Assembly (NCBI GenBank): GCA_015491135.1
Contig: WFWK01000071.1
Location: forward strand, 1 to 17,145
Origin: Patescibacteria group bacterium
GTDB taxonomy: Bacteria; Patescibacteriota; Minisyncoccia; Phycocordibacterales; UBA2100
Length of the DNA stretch: 17,145 bases
Direction of reading: 5' to 3'
Below, piece after piece: positions 7,902 to 12,702 of the stretch (position 1 is its first letter; each line of letters starts with the position of its first letter). The translations under genes and the position numbers were made by a program. Below the pieces are notes generated by a model. That model was not told where the DNA came from, made no database searches, and worked only from the letters and a program-made list of their open reading frames with translations.

Positions 7902-8541
7902 TGCTTTCCTCCTTCAGCTGTAGAACTTCCACTTCAGAGCTACGAACAGTGCGGCTGGTAAACGCTTCTCTCTCGGGACGAGAGTCTGAGGCGTCGTCAT
8001 ACCACATCTCAATGGTGAGTGTGGTACCGTCGTCCGCCTCAAAGGCAAAAAAGCGCACCGGCACTCCTTCCGTATCGGAGCCGAAGGCATCTCGGAAGTA
8101 AAGCGCCGCGTACGTCTCTTCATCATCGTAGCAGAAGGTTTTACCCCTCCACTGAATCTCTCCCTCTTCCTCCTCGGCGAAGTACTCAAGGAGTTCCCGA
8201 GAGACTTTTCCGTAATCAGAGCGTAGCTCACGAAGCCCTACTTCCTGCTCGGTAAGCCACAGCTCTATCTCGTCGTCCTCGTACCACTCAAGAAACAGGA
8301 CCTCGCCCGTTTTGAGCGACAGCAGCTCCAGCTCATATGTCCAGTACTGCTGTTTTTTGGGGCGGAAGTTCCACTTGGCATCAAGGTACTTGCCGATGCT
8401 AAGTACCTTGAACACTTCTTCTCCGATGCTGAGATAGCCACCGACGGCCACATCTTTGACCGTGTAGCGATGCCTTTCGGCTTTGGGAAGTGGCTTGAGG
8501 CCACGGATGGCCCCAAGCCTACGGGCTTGCTTTTTGTTCAT
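7894..8541 (-). CDS. DUF4178 domain protein
   Basis: The 215-residue acidic protein matches DUF4178: a start strand VGGYLSIGEEVFKVLSIGKY, the WTYELELLS-LKTGEVLFLEW segment, and a second half of similar build (GKTFCYDDEETYAALYF, VRFFAFEADDGTTLTIEMWYDD), suggesting two related beta-rich units. DUF4178 proteins are linked by genome context to PspA-type and polyamine/DUF350 stress operons; no biochemical role is known. I place the start at 8541 rather than at an ATG 27 bases upstream, because an AAGGAG SD lies 7 bases before 8541 and because the upstream ATG lies inside the TelA gene. The TelA stop is only one base before this start. Confidence 0.82.
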   Translation of the reverse strand: MNKKQARRLGAIRGLKPLPKAERHRYTVKDVAVGGYLSIGEEVFKVLSIGKYLDAKWNFRPKKQQYWTYELELLSLKTGEVLFLEWYEDDEIELWLTEQEVGLRELRSDYGKVSRELLEYFAEEEEGEIQWRGKTFCYDDEETYAALYFRDAFGSDTEGVPVRFFAFEADDGTTLTIEMWYDDASDSRPEREAFTSRTVRSSEVEVLQLKEESNA

Positions 8542-8542
8542 T

Positions 8543-9763
8543 TCACTCTCCTTTCTTTTCAAGCGCATGGCGAAGGCGAGTCATTGGGTCCGCCGCTCTG
8601 CGCATGATGGATGAAATCTGCTGGAGTTGCGCGCTAGCTTCCTTTGCCTTCTCTTCCGTCTGCGCGCTTATTTGCCTGATTTCATCCACCATTGCAACCA
8701 CTTCGTTGGCGGCTTTTTGAAGCGCTTGCGGGTCAACAAGAGACCTGCTCTGCATACGCGCCATCTGAGTTGTCACCTGACGCGTTTGCCTTGCAGTGTC
8801 TTGAATAGTGCGTTCAGCAGAGCGGGTAATCTGCTCCATAGTGCTCACAAGCCCCGCCTGCTGAGTCGCCGCCGCTTTTACCATAAGGTTTGTTGCAACG
8901 GCAGGCAAAAGCACATTCACCAGTCGAGACACCCCCTGCTCAATCTTGCGAGCGTTTGCAATGAGCGCCTCGGCCGCAAGACGAGACTGAACATTGAGAG
9001 TATCAACTGTCTGAATATCAACCACTTGAACTGCCAAGTGGTTGACAATGTTGGCCAAGGCTTGCGCTTGTACAGGGTCCTCTACCTCAGCTTGCCTCTG
9101 TTTGAGGCCCTGCCATACAAGTTGTCCCATGTAAATAGCTTCTTGAAGCTCTCGCTGAGTTTCAAAAAGCTTGTCTGAGATGTGAGCTAACTCCACAGCG
9201 TTGCGAAGCGCCTTATCGCGCTCGGCAAACAAATGCCGTTTGAGTGCCTCAATGGTTGATGCGACGGTATCCTTCCTCTCGTTGATAACTTTGAGCACCT
9301 CCTCACCCTTAGGTGCTCTGCGAAGGAGACGAGAGACAAAACCCATAATCCCGAAATTTTCGGTTTGACTTACAACCTCGGGATTGATGAGATCAAGCTG
9401 GGTTTTGATATCAATCAAGGTCTTGTTAACCGAAGACCCTTCCGATACCTCCCGGATAACATCGGCAATTTTGGCATCCATAAGAGATACCTGGCCTGTG
9501 TTTGCCTGCATATATTCACTGCCGAGGCTGTAGACCTTGGCGGTGATAGAGGTATTGTTCGGGTCCTCAAGAATAGCATCGACAAGCTCTGTGGCTTGTC
9601 GCCTAATCTCCTCGTCCCGCTCGTCGCTGAGAAAACCCGGCCTCATGGGCCGAATGTCATCAACGGTTTGTACCTCTTGCGCCTCAAGAGGTACAAGCTC
9701 GCCATTGCTGACAGCAGGTGTTGGAACTTGAACCTGTGTCGTAGTTTGTTTGGTATTGGTCAT
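8543..9763 (-). CDS. TelA family (toxic anion resistance) protein
   Basis: The 406-residue soluble, almost entirely helical protein has the TelA layout: a disordered N-terminus (1-45), then AKVYSLGSEYMQANTGQVSLMDAKI (75-99, TelA's SFG-S-Q...S-LL region), a linker EGSSVNKTLIDIKTQLDLINPE, a short basic segment FGIMGFVSRLLRRAPKG and long helices in which YMGQLVWQGLKQRQ corresponds to the family's YI-A-G region. TelA proteins are associated with tellurite and other stress resistance and pair with XpaC-like proteins in Ter-type systems; the mechanism is unknown. It lies 15 bases after the XpaC-like gene with SD AAGGAG. Family call is good, resistance to any given toxin is not shown. Confidence 0.85.
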   Translation of the reverse strand: MTNTKQTTTQVQVPTPAVSNGELVPLEAQEVQTVDDIRPMRPGFLSDERDEEIRRQATELVDAILEDPNNTSITAKVYSLGSEYMQANTGQVSLMDAKIADVIREVSEGSSVNKTLIDIKTQLDLINPEVVSQTENFGIMGFVSRLLRRAPKGEEVLKVINERKDTVASTIEALKRHLFAERDKALRNAVELAHISDKLFETQRELQEAIYMGQLVWQGLKQRQAEVEDPVQAQALANIVNHLAVQVVDIQTVDTLNVQSRLAAEALIANARKIEQGVSRLVNVLLPAVATNLMVKAAATQQAGLVSTMEQITRSAERTIQDTARQTRQVTTQMARMQSRSLVDPQALQKAANEVVAMVDEIRQISAQTEEKAKEASAQLQQISSIMRRAADPMTRLRHALEKKGE

Positions 9764-9778
9764 CTCATTTCTCCTTGC

Positions 9779-10360
9779 TTAGATGTTTTTGACCTTCAGA
9801 AAAGCGCTGGAGATCTCAAAATCATCCAGACGCCCTTCATTCAGTTGACGCTTCTTCTCAGATACGCTCTGGCTCAAGCTTTCAATTTGAGCCAAAAACT
9901 CACTCCTTTTTTGTTCCTTATCGTCTTGTGAGAGTTTAAGATAGCTCTCTACAAGATTTGGAAGACCATCTTTTGCAAGAGTCTCCAAGTTATATGTTGT
10001 CTCGGAATTCTCCGATTGACGAAGCGCTTCGGGAAAAGTTGCAAGCAACAGATCAAGCAACCCCTCCACAGCGCCAATAACATTTGCATCATTGCAGCGG
10101 AGTCGCAACGTCTCATTGAGACGAACAAGAGACTCCTCCACCGTATCGTGGCGTTGCTTGATGGTAGGCATTGCAAAAGAAGCCGCCTCCTTTGCAACCT
10201 CCACCGGGTGCTCACCTTTCGCTCCGGCAATCAGCAAAATAAAAACCAAAGCGCCTAAGGTGACACCGATGACAAATGCAAGTGCAACCGGCATCTTGAA
10301 AACAAAATACGCAATCGCAAACACCATTGCCACAACGGTAAAAGAGATAGAAGATTTCAT
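9779..10360 (-). CDS. XpaC-like two-TM membrane protein
   Basis: The 193-residue protein has two N-terminal membrane helices (about 6-21 and 25-45) and a helical cytosolic domain. The segment with TTYNLETLAKDGLPNLVESYLKL resembles the XpaC family (5-bromo-4-chloroindolyl phosphate hydrolysis protein), in which a two-helix anchor precedes a domain ending in a xxxLPxxVxxYxxL motif. XpaC genes usually neighbour telA, as here. It is the first gene of the operon, with SD GAGGAG seven bases upstream. Similarity is from pattern and context; a search could place it elsewhere. Confidence 0.68.
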   Translation of the reverse strand: MKSSISFTVVAMVFAIAYFVFKMPVALAFVIGVTLGALVFILLIAGAKGEHPVEVAKEAASFAMPTIKQRHDTVEESLVRLNETLRLRCNDANVIGAVEGLLDLLLATFPEALRQSENSETTYNLETLAKDGLPNLVESYLKLSQDDKEQKRSEFLAQIESLSQSVSEKKRQLNEGRLDDFEISSAFLKVKNI

Positions 10361-10420
10361 GATTCTCTCCTCTTTTGCATGTCAAAGTTCATCTGCAGCA
10401 AAACCGCAGACCCAAGGCAT

Positions 10421-10449
10421 GCAATACCACAGAAATCAATAAAAGTCAA
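10421..10449 (-). promoter_or_regulatory. Probable promoter of the nine-gene operon
   Basis: Read on the minus strand: TTGACT (10449-10444), a 17-base spacer, then an extended -10 element TGgTATTGC with hexamer at 10426-10421. The -35 is good and the -10 is weak but has the TGn extension. The start would fall near 10414, giving a leader of about 55 bases. A 7-bp inverted repeat (10375-10381/10418-10424) overlaps the -10 and could be an operator. Confidence 0.5.
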
Positions 10450-10536
10450 TATCTTTAGACAAATCACATTTGCACTGCAATTCTTTAAAAATCATCAATT
10501 TACCCCCTTTAATAGTCACTTGCACAGGGTAGCAAG

Positions 10537-10607
10537 TCGGGGTGCCGGGAATCGAACCCGGGCCACACGGTCCCAAACCGTGCACACTACCATTATGCTA
10601 CACCCCG
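10537..10607 (-). tRNA. tRNA-Pro (UGG)
   Basis: The minus strand folds as a full tRNA of 71 bases: 7-bp acceptor stem (CGGGGTG/CACCCCG) with discriminator A, D arm with GGTAG, anticodon stem CACGG/CCGTG around TTTGGGA (anticodon TGG), and T arm CCGGGTTCGATTCCCGG. CCA is not encoded. A short hairpin (10518-10537) lies right at the 3' end and may help processing or termination. Upstream, an imperfect 11-bp stem (10621-10632/10647-10658) lies in the precursor leader. Confidence 0.95.
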
Positions 10608-10805
10608 AAGTTTCCAGTCCGTTCCCAAACAATACGAACACGAGGCTTGTATGGGAACAGATTTAAATAATACATGTCTTTTTAGATTAAGCAAGAACTC
10701 AAAAACAAGCCAGATTCTTATAAATCATACAAAGGACGCTAAAATGAATTTTTTAAAGGACAAAATAAAACTGAACTTAATAATGGTAAAGGACATGCAA
10801 TTTTA
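10608..10805. other. Intergenic spacer with tRNA-Pro leader hairpin
   Basis: The spacer holds the imperfect stem 10621-10632/10647-10658 (GTTCCCA/TGGGAAC plus ACAA/TTGT with one mismatch), which would lie in the 5' leader of the tRNA-Pro precursor. A weak minus-strand -10 (TATTAT, 10672-10667) lies just above it. I see no convincing gene in the rest. Confidence 0.4.
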
Positions 10806-11291
10806 CTATCGGTCAATATTGTAAAACAGCTCACAAAACGCTGTTTTATCGTTTAAATTCATAAATACAGACACTAAATGCACTTGATAAAGGCATAAAT
10901 CATTTTCTAACATGTAAGTTTTTGCAACATTTATTATATTTCTTAGCTTTTTTTCATTAACCCTAGAGGCCGGATCCATTTCACGTGCAACAATATTATT
11001 TTTTATTTTACTTATTTTTTCATGTGTAACCGTAGTTTTAACTTCAAAAAAATGTATAGTGTACATTTCACGTGAAATATTTTTAAGCGCTTTTTTAAAT
11101 TCTTTTTTAAAAATTCTCCTAAAAAATCTACCAAAAACAAAAGCTGGTTTTTCACGTGCAACTATATCTATCTCTCCCCAACTTTTTAAATAATTCCTTG
11201 AGATTATATAAAAACCGCGCTTTTTTAAAAATTTAACCGCCAAATCCTCGCCTATTTCCCCTATTTTTTTGTTATTAAACTCATTAGCCAT
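10806..11291 (-). CDS. yraN: YraN (UPF0102) family endonuclease-like protein
   Basis: The 161-residue protein shows the UPF0102/YraN signature: GEIGEDLAVKFLKKRGF (11-27), SRNYLKSWGEIDIVARE (31-47) and HFFEVKTT (80-87), i.e. the restriction-endonuclease-like core with E, D and ExK catalytic positions. YraN proteins are usually about 120 residues. Here about 30 extra residues (48-78, rich in F, R and K) lie between GEIDIVARE and the EVK strand. The gene is very AT-rich (one 60-base line has about 28% GC) compared with the operon to its left. It has no SD; an extended -10 lies about 40 bases upstream. Its coding sequence contains three parS-like CACGTG sites, which give repeated VARE, SRE and VARE peptides. 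Confidence 0.88.
   Translation of the reverse strand: MANEFNNKKIGEIGEDLAVKFLKKRGFYIISRNYLKSWGEIDIVAREKPAFVFGRFFRRIFKKEFKKALKNISREMYTIHFFEVKTTVTHEKISKIKNNIVAREMDPASRVNEKKLRNIINVAKTYMLENDLCLYQVHLVSVFMNLNDKTAFCELFYNIDR
10977..10992. promoter_or_regulatory. parS-like site 1 (in yraN)
   Basis: CATTTCACGTGCAACA matches the near-universal ParB site TGTTTCACGTGAAACA at 13 of 16 positions, including the whole CACGTG core. It lies in the coding sequence for VARE at residues 101-104 of YraN. Confidence 0.6.
11064..11079. promoter_or_regulatory. parS-like site 2 (in yraN)
   Basis: CATTTCACGTGAAATA matches the ParB consensus at 13 of 16 positions, with ATTTCACGTGAAAT a perfect 14-bp palindrome. It encodes SRE in the extra segment of YraN. 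Confidence 0.65.
11148..11163. promoter_or_regulatory. parS-like site 3 (in yraN)
   Basis: TTTTTCACGTGCAACT matches the ParB consensus at 13 of 16 positions. It lies over the VARE codons (44-47) of the conserved GEIDIVARE motif of YraN. Confidence 0.6.
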
Positions 11292-11331
11292 AAAAACATT
11301 TTGATGAATTCAAATATTTAGATATGCAAGA

Positions 11332-11340
11332 ATTATAACA
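11332..11340 (-). promoter_or_regulatory. Extended -10 promoter of yraN
   Basis: On the minus strand TGtTATAAT reads across 11340-11332, a perfect extended -10. A start near 11325 would give a leader of about 34 bases without an SD. No -35 box is evident. Confidence 0.55.
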
Positions 11341-11377
11341 AAATATAATTGCCTTTTTGCTACTTTTTAATTTTAAA

Positions 11378-11393
11378 AGTTGCACGTGAAATA
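11378..11393. promoter_or_regulatory. parS-like site 4 (intergenic)
   Basis: AGTTGCACGTGAAATA matches the ParB consensus at 13 of 16 positions (one mismatch is at the half-site base that varies between species). It is the only one of the four outside a gene, on the side of the DnaA-box cluster. Confidence 0.65.
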
Positions 11394-11615
11394 TGTTACT
11401 ACGTAACTATTTTTTTAAATTTAAAGAATTTAAAAAATATTTGTTATGGTCGCGTTTTAACCTCAAAATTATATCTATACTAAAAATATGGCTTAGTAAA
11501 GCCATATTTTATTAAAGTCTAAACGATATTTAAAAGACACAAAAATGTCGCTTATCCACTTATAAACAGGGTTATCCACACTTTTTGTGGAAAAAGCTGT
11601 TTATAAGTGGATTTT
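11394..11615. other. Candidate chromosomal origin (oriC)
   Basis: An AT-rich tract (about 11408-11442, almost only A and T) is followed by clustered DnaA-box sequences: TTATCCACT (11552-11560), a perfect TTATCCACA (11572-11580), TTTTCCACA on the opposite strand (11594-11586), and an opposite-strand box at the right end (11614-11606). The outer boxes are part of a perfect 16-bp inverted repeat (11554-11569/11597-11612). An AT-rich unwinding tract, DnaA boxes and nearby parS-like sites are the usual parts of a bacterial origin. Most genes face away from here on both sides. dnaA itself is not in the window. An alternative is a DnaA-titration or other regulatory site. Confidence 0.55.
11484..11510. 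terminator. 11-bp hairpin with T-run, possible end of a small RNA
   Basis: AAATATGGCTT (11484-11494) pairs with 11499-11509, and T residues follow on both strands, so it could terminate in either direction. On the plus strand an extended -10 (TGtTATGGT, 11442-11450) lies upstream, which would give an RNA of about 55 bases. No gene is visible. Confidence 0.35.
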
Positions 11616-11722
11616 TAAAGGACTTTGAATAAAAAATCTATTAACACAAATCAGTTTTGTTGATTTCAATAAATTAAAGGTTGTGTGTTTTAGTGTTTTA
11701 TTGTCTTTTTTAGTGTGTATGC

Positions 11723-11770
11723 AATAGAAAACATCCTTTGAGGGTGTTTTCTATTAGCAGTACGGGTAGG
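11723..11770 (-). repeat. Relic of a tRNA-Gly 3' end plus its terminator
   Basis: A 15-bp stem (11723-11737/11741-11755) is followed on the plus strand by AGCAGTACGGGTAGG. Read on the minus strand this parallels the end of the true tRNA-Gly and its terminator (CCTACCCGcACTGCc, then a stem rich in AAAACACCC). No tRNA body is visible beside it, so it is probably a decayed copy. Confidence 0.5.
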
Positions 11771-11861
11771 CCCACACCATACAAACCGTCTCGTATGCAC
11801 TACAACTTAAACAAGACTAACAATAGAATTATAATCGTGGATACATTTGTACACCGTAGTA

Positions 11862-11882
11862 TGGTGCGGGTAGGGAGAATCG
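11862..11882 (-). pseudogene. tRNA-Gly 3' fragment with encoded CCA
   Basis: The 17 bases 11866-11882 are identical to the 3' end of the real tRNA-Gly (12081-12097), minus strand. Here the discriminator is followed by CCA (minus strand ...CCCGCACCA), which the intact gene lacks. No anticodon or D arm follows, so it is a fragment. Confidence 0.6.
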
Positions 11883-11997
11883 GCGTCAGCTCACTAACCA
11901 TTTTGTTCGCGCAGTGCGCTCCAAAATGGTAAGTGGCTCCTGCCCGGCCTCGCCTGTTGTCGCTTCGCTCCAACATGGCTCCGGCTTTCGATTCTCC
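11874..11997. repeat. Nested inverted repeats beside tRNA-Gly
   Basis: GGAGAATCG (11874-11882) has its reverse complement at 11989-11997. Inside, a 14-bp arm with one mismatch (11892-11905/11922-11935) forms a strong hairpin with a GCGC-AGT-GCGC cap. Near-copies of CGCTCCAA-ATGG and TGGCTCC recur between 11917 and 11983. The segment could fold as a large cruciform or structured RNA. No reading frame of interest is visible. Confidence 0.45.
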
Positions 11998-12000
11998 ACG

Positions 12001-12020
12001 CACGCAAAGCAGTTTGCGTG
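12001..12020. repeat. 8-bp hairpin CACGCAAA/TTTGCGTG
   Basis: A perfect 8-bp stem with a GCAG loop. On the plus strand it lies exactly between a T-arm-like piece (TTCGATTCTCC, ending 11997) and an acceptor-like piece (TACTCCGCACTGC, 12024-12036), as if inserted in an inverted tRNA-Gly 3' end copy. Confidence 0.45.
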
Positions 12021-12027
12021 CTCTACT

Positions 12028-12084
12028 CCGCACTGCATGCAACATAAAACACCCCCTTTGGGGTGTTTTATGTTGGCAGTGCGG
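12028..12084 (-). terminator. Terminator hairpin of tRNA-Gly, with inverted copy of the tRNA 3' end
   Basis: A perfect 16-bp stem (12040-12055/12060-12075) with a four-base loop follows the tRNA on the minus strand. Its 3' arm is T-rich. The pairing resumes beyond a three-base bulge for nine more base pairs (12028-12036 with 12076-12084), the second arm being the tRNA acceptor strand itself. The precursor's 3' end could therefore pair with downstream sequence. Confidence 0.65.
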
Positions 12085-12150
12085 GTAGGGAGAATCGAAC
12101 TCCCGTCTCAGCCATGGCAAGGCCGCGTTCTACCACTAAACTATACCCGC
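12080..12150 (-). tRNA. tRNA-Gly (GCC)
   Basis: The minus strand folds as a complete tRNA: acceptor GCGGGTA/TACCCGC with discriminator A, D arm with GTGGTAG, anticodon stem CGGCC/GGCTG (one G-T pair) around TTGCCAT (anticodon GCC), and T arm GGGAGTTCGATTCTCCC. CCA is not encoded. Both ends are embedded in inverted repeats: the 5' end in the palindrome 12144-12189 and the 3' end in the stem 12028-12084. A promoter lies about 110 bases upstream. Confidence 0.95.
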
Positions 12151-12189
12151 ACCCTTGGCATGACCATGGTCATGCCAAGGGTGCGGGTA
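12144..12189. repeat. Perfect 46-bp palindrome overlapping the tRNA-Gly 5' end
   Basis: The 23 bases 12144-12166 are the exact reverse complement of 12167-12189, with no spacer. One arm begins with the 5' acceptor strand of tRNA-Gly. A further GCGGGT-AA-ACCCGC hairpin (12183-12196) overlaps the outer arm, so alternative folds exist. In the tRNA precursor it would be a 5' leader hairpin that competes with the acceptor stem. Confidence 0.9.
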
Positions 12190-12266
12190 AACCCGCTTTC
12201 CCTTTAGCTTCCATGGTCTGTTACCAAGGTTTTATACTTGAAGTTTTACAACCTCAAGCTGAGATT

Positions 12267-12294
12267 ACTATAGCAAATCAGCCATAAAATTCAA
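12267..12294 (-). promoter_or_regulatory. Promoter of tRNA-Gly
   Basis: On the minus strand TTGAAT (12294-12289), a 16-base spacer and an extended -10 TGcTATAGT (hexamer 12272-12267). The start near 12260 gives a precursor leader of about 110 bases that includes the 46-bp palindrome. Confidence 0.55.
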
Positions 12295-12358
12295 TGTATT
12301 GACAAATAGTATTTTTATTGTGCCTTACAAACAGTAGAGATAGCTGGAGGGTGAAAAC

Positions 12359-12517
12359 ATGCAAATCGCTCTTTTTCTTATCTGTGCTGCGCTCGGATTT
12401 GTGATTCTCTATATCACATTTTTCTGGGCTCCACGCGAACTGTTGAAAATCAAGCAAAAAGAGGAGAAAGAGAAATGGCTGGCAAAAAACAAAAGCCAAA
12501 ACCCAAAAACCCAATAG
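12359..12517 (+). CDS. Single-TM microprotein, WAP(R/K)EL type (copy 1)
   Basis: The frame encodes 52 residues: one membrane helix (about 3-23), the core FFWAPRELL at 22-30, then a Lys/Glu-rich cytosolic tail. A good SD (GGAGGG) lies seven bases before the ATG. The last 43 bases overlap the start of the ArfA-like gene in another frame, and that gene's SD (GAGGAG) lies in this one. A second protein of the same plan (copy 2, 12703-12840: membrane helix, FDWAPKELQ, charged tail) likewise overlaps the next gene, Fic. I do not recognise the family. Its role may be to couple translation to the downstream gene or to act at the membrane; both are guesses. A TTGACA at 12299-12304 may be its -35, but the -10 is unclear. 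Confidence 0.72.
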   Translation: MQIALFLICAALGFVILYITFFWAPRELLKIKQKEEKEKWLAKNKSQNPKTQ

Positions 12518-12636
12518 CAAAATCTATCCGGGGCGCGCGCTTTCACATGAGAACTGTGCGTGCCAAAAAAGGAAAGGGAAGTTACAGACGAAATCCGAAA
12601 CACCGCCACAGAGATGGCGGTGTTTTTAGTTTTTAA
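12475..12636 (+). CDS. arfA: ArfA-like alternative ribosome-rescue factor
   Basis: The 53-residue basic protein carries the ArfA core: NPIAKSIRGARF (12-23), then AKKGKGSYRR at 30-39 and PKH at 41-43. E. coli ArfA has NAIEALLHDPLFRQRV followed by KKGKGSY and KH in the same order. ArfA binds the empty mRNA channel of ribosomes stalled on nonstop mRNA and recruits RF2 to release the peptide. An intrinsic terminator (stem 12601-12608/12615-12622, then T-run) lies inside the gene, before the TAA at 12634-12636. Most mRNA should therefore end without a stop, as in proteobacterial arfA, where tmRNA tagging destroys the product unless trans-translation fails. SD GAGGAG lies eight bases upstream, inside the overlapping microprotein gene. 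TGA stops elsewhere in the window imply RF2 is present. The motif match is strong for such a short protein; no search was run. Confidence 0.85.
   Translation: MAGKKQKPKPKNPIAKSIRGARFHMRTVRAKKGKGSYRRNPKHRHRDGGVFSF
12598..12634 (+). terminator. Intrinsic terminator inside arfA, before the stop codon
   Basis: CACCGCCA (12601-12608) pairs with TGGCGGTG (12615-12622); three A-T pairs extend the base. T residues run from 12623 to 12634 with only AG interrupting. The stem spans codons 43-50, and transcripts should end near 12628-12632, two or more bases before the TAA is complete. Confidence 0.9.
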
Positions 12637-12702
12637 ATTGACTTGTTTTTCCAAGGTGTATTTGCTAAGTTGAAAGAGGAGACTTAACAAGGAGGGAGAA
12701 AA

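Noticed and set aside
8542..8568. Upstream ATG for the DUF4178 gene
   Set aside because: It lies inside the TelA gene, whereas the ATG at 8541 has a well-placed AAGGAG.
10379..10666. 95-codon plus-strand frame
   Set aside because: It crosses the tRNA-Pro gene antisense and has no coding signal.
10744..10824. 26-codon plus-strand frame starting MNFLKDK
   Set aside because: No SD, lies antisense to the yraN end, no similarity or context to support it.
11866..11997. Integron attC site or CRISPR-like repeat
   Set aside because: No recognisable attC core sites, no regular repeat-spacer spacing and no integrase or cas gene in the window; tRNA-end relics explain the repeats better.
11738..12287. 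Several frames of 60-106 codons around the tRNA-Gly region
   Set aside because: They run through the tRNA, its terminator and inverted repeats; translations reflect the repeats and not protein domains.
12299..12330. TTGACA with TTACAA as promoter of microprotein 1
   Set aside because: The spacing is 20 bases and the -10 is poor; mentioned only as a possible -35 in the gene entry.
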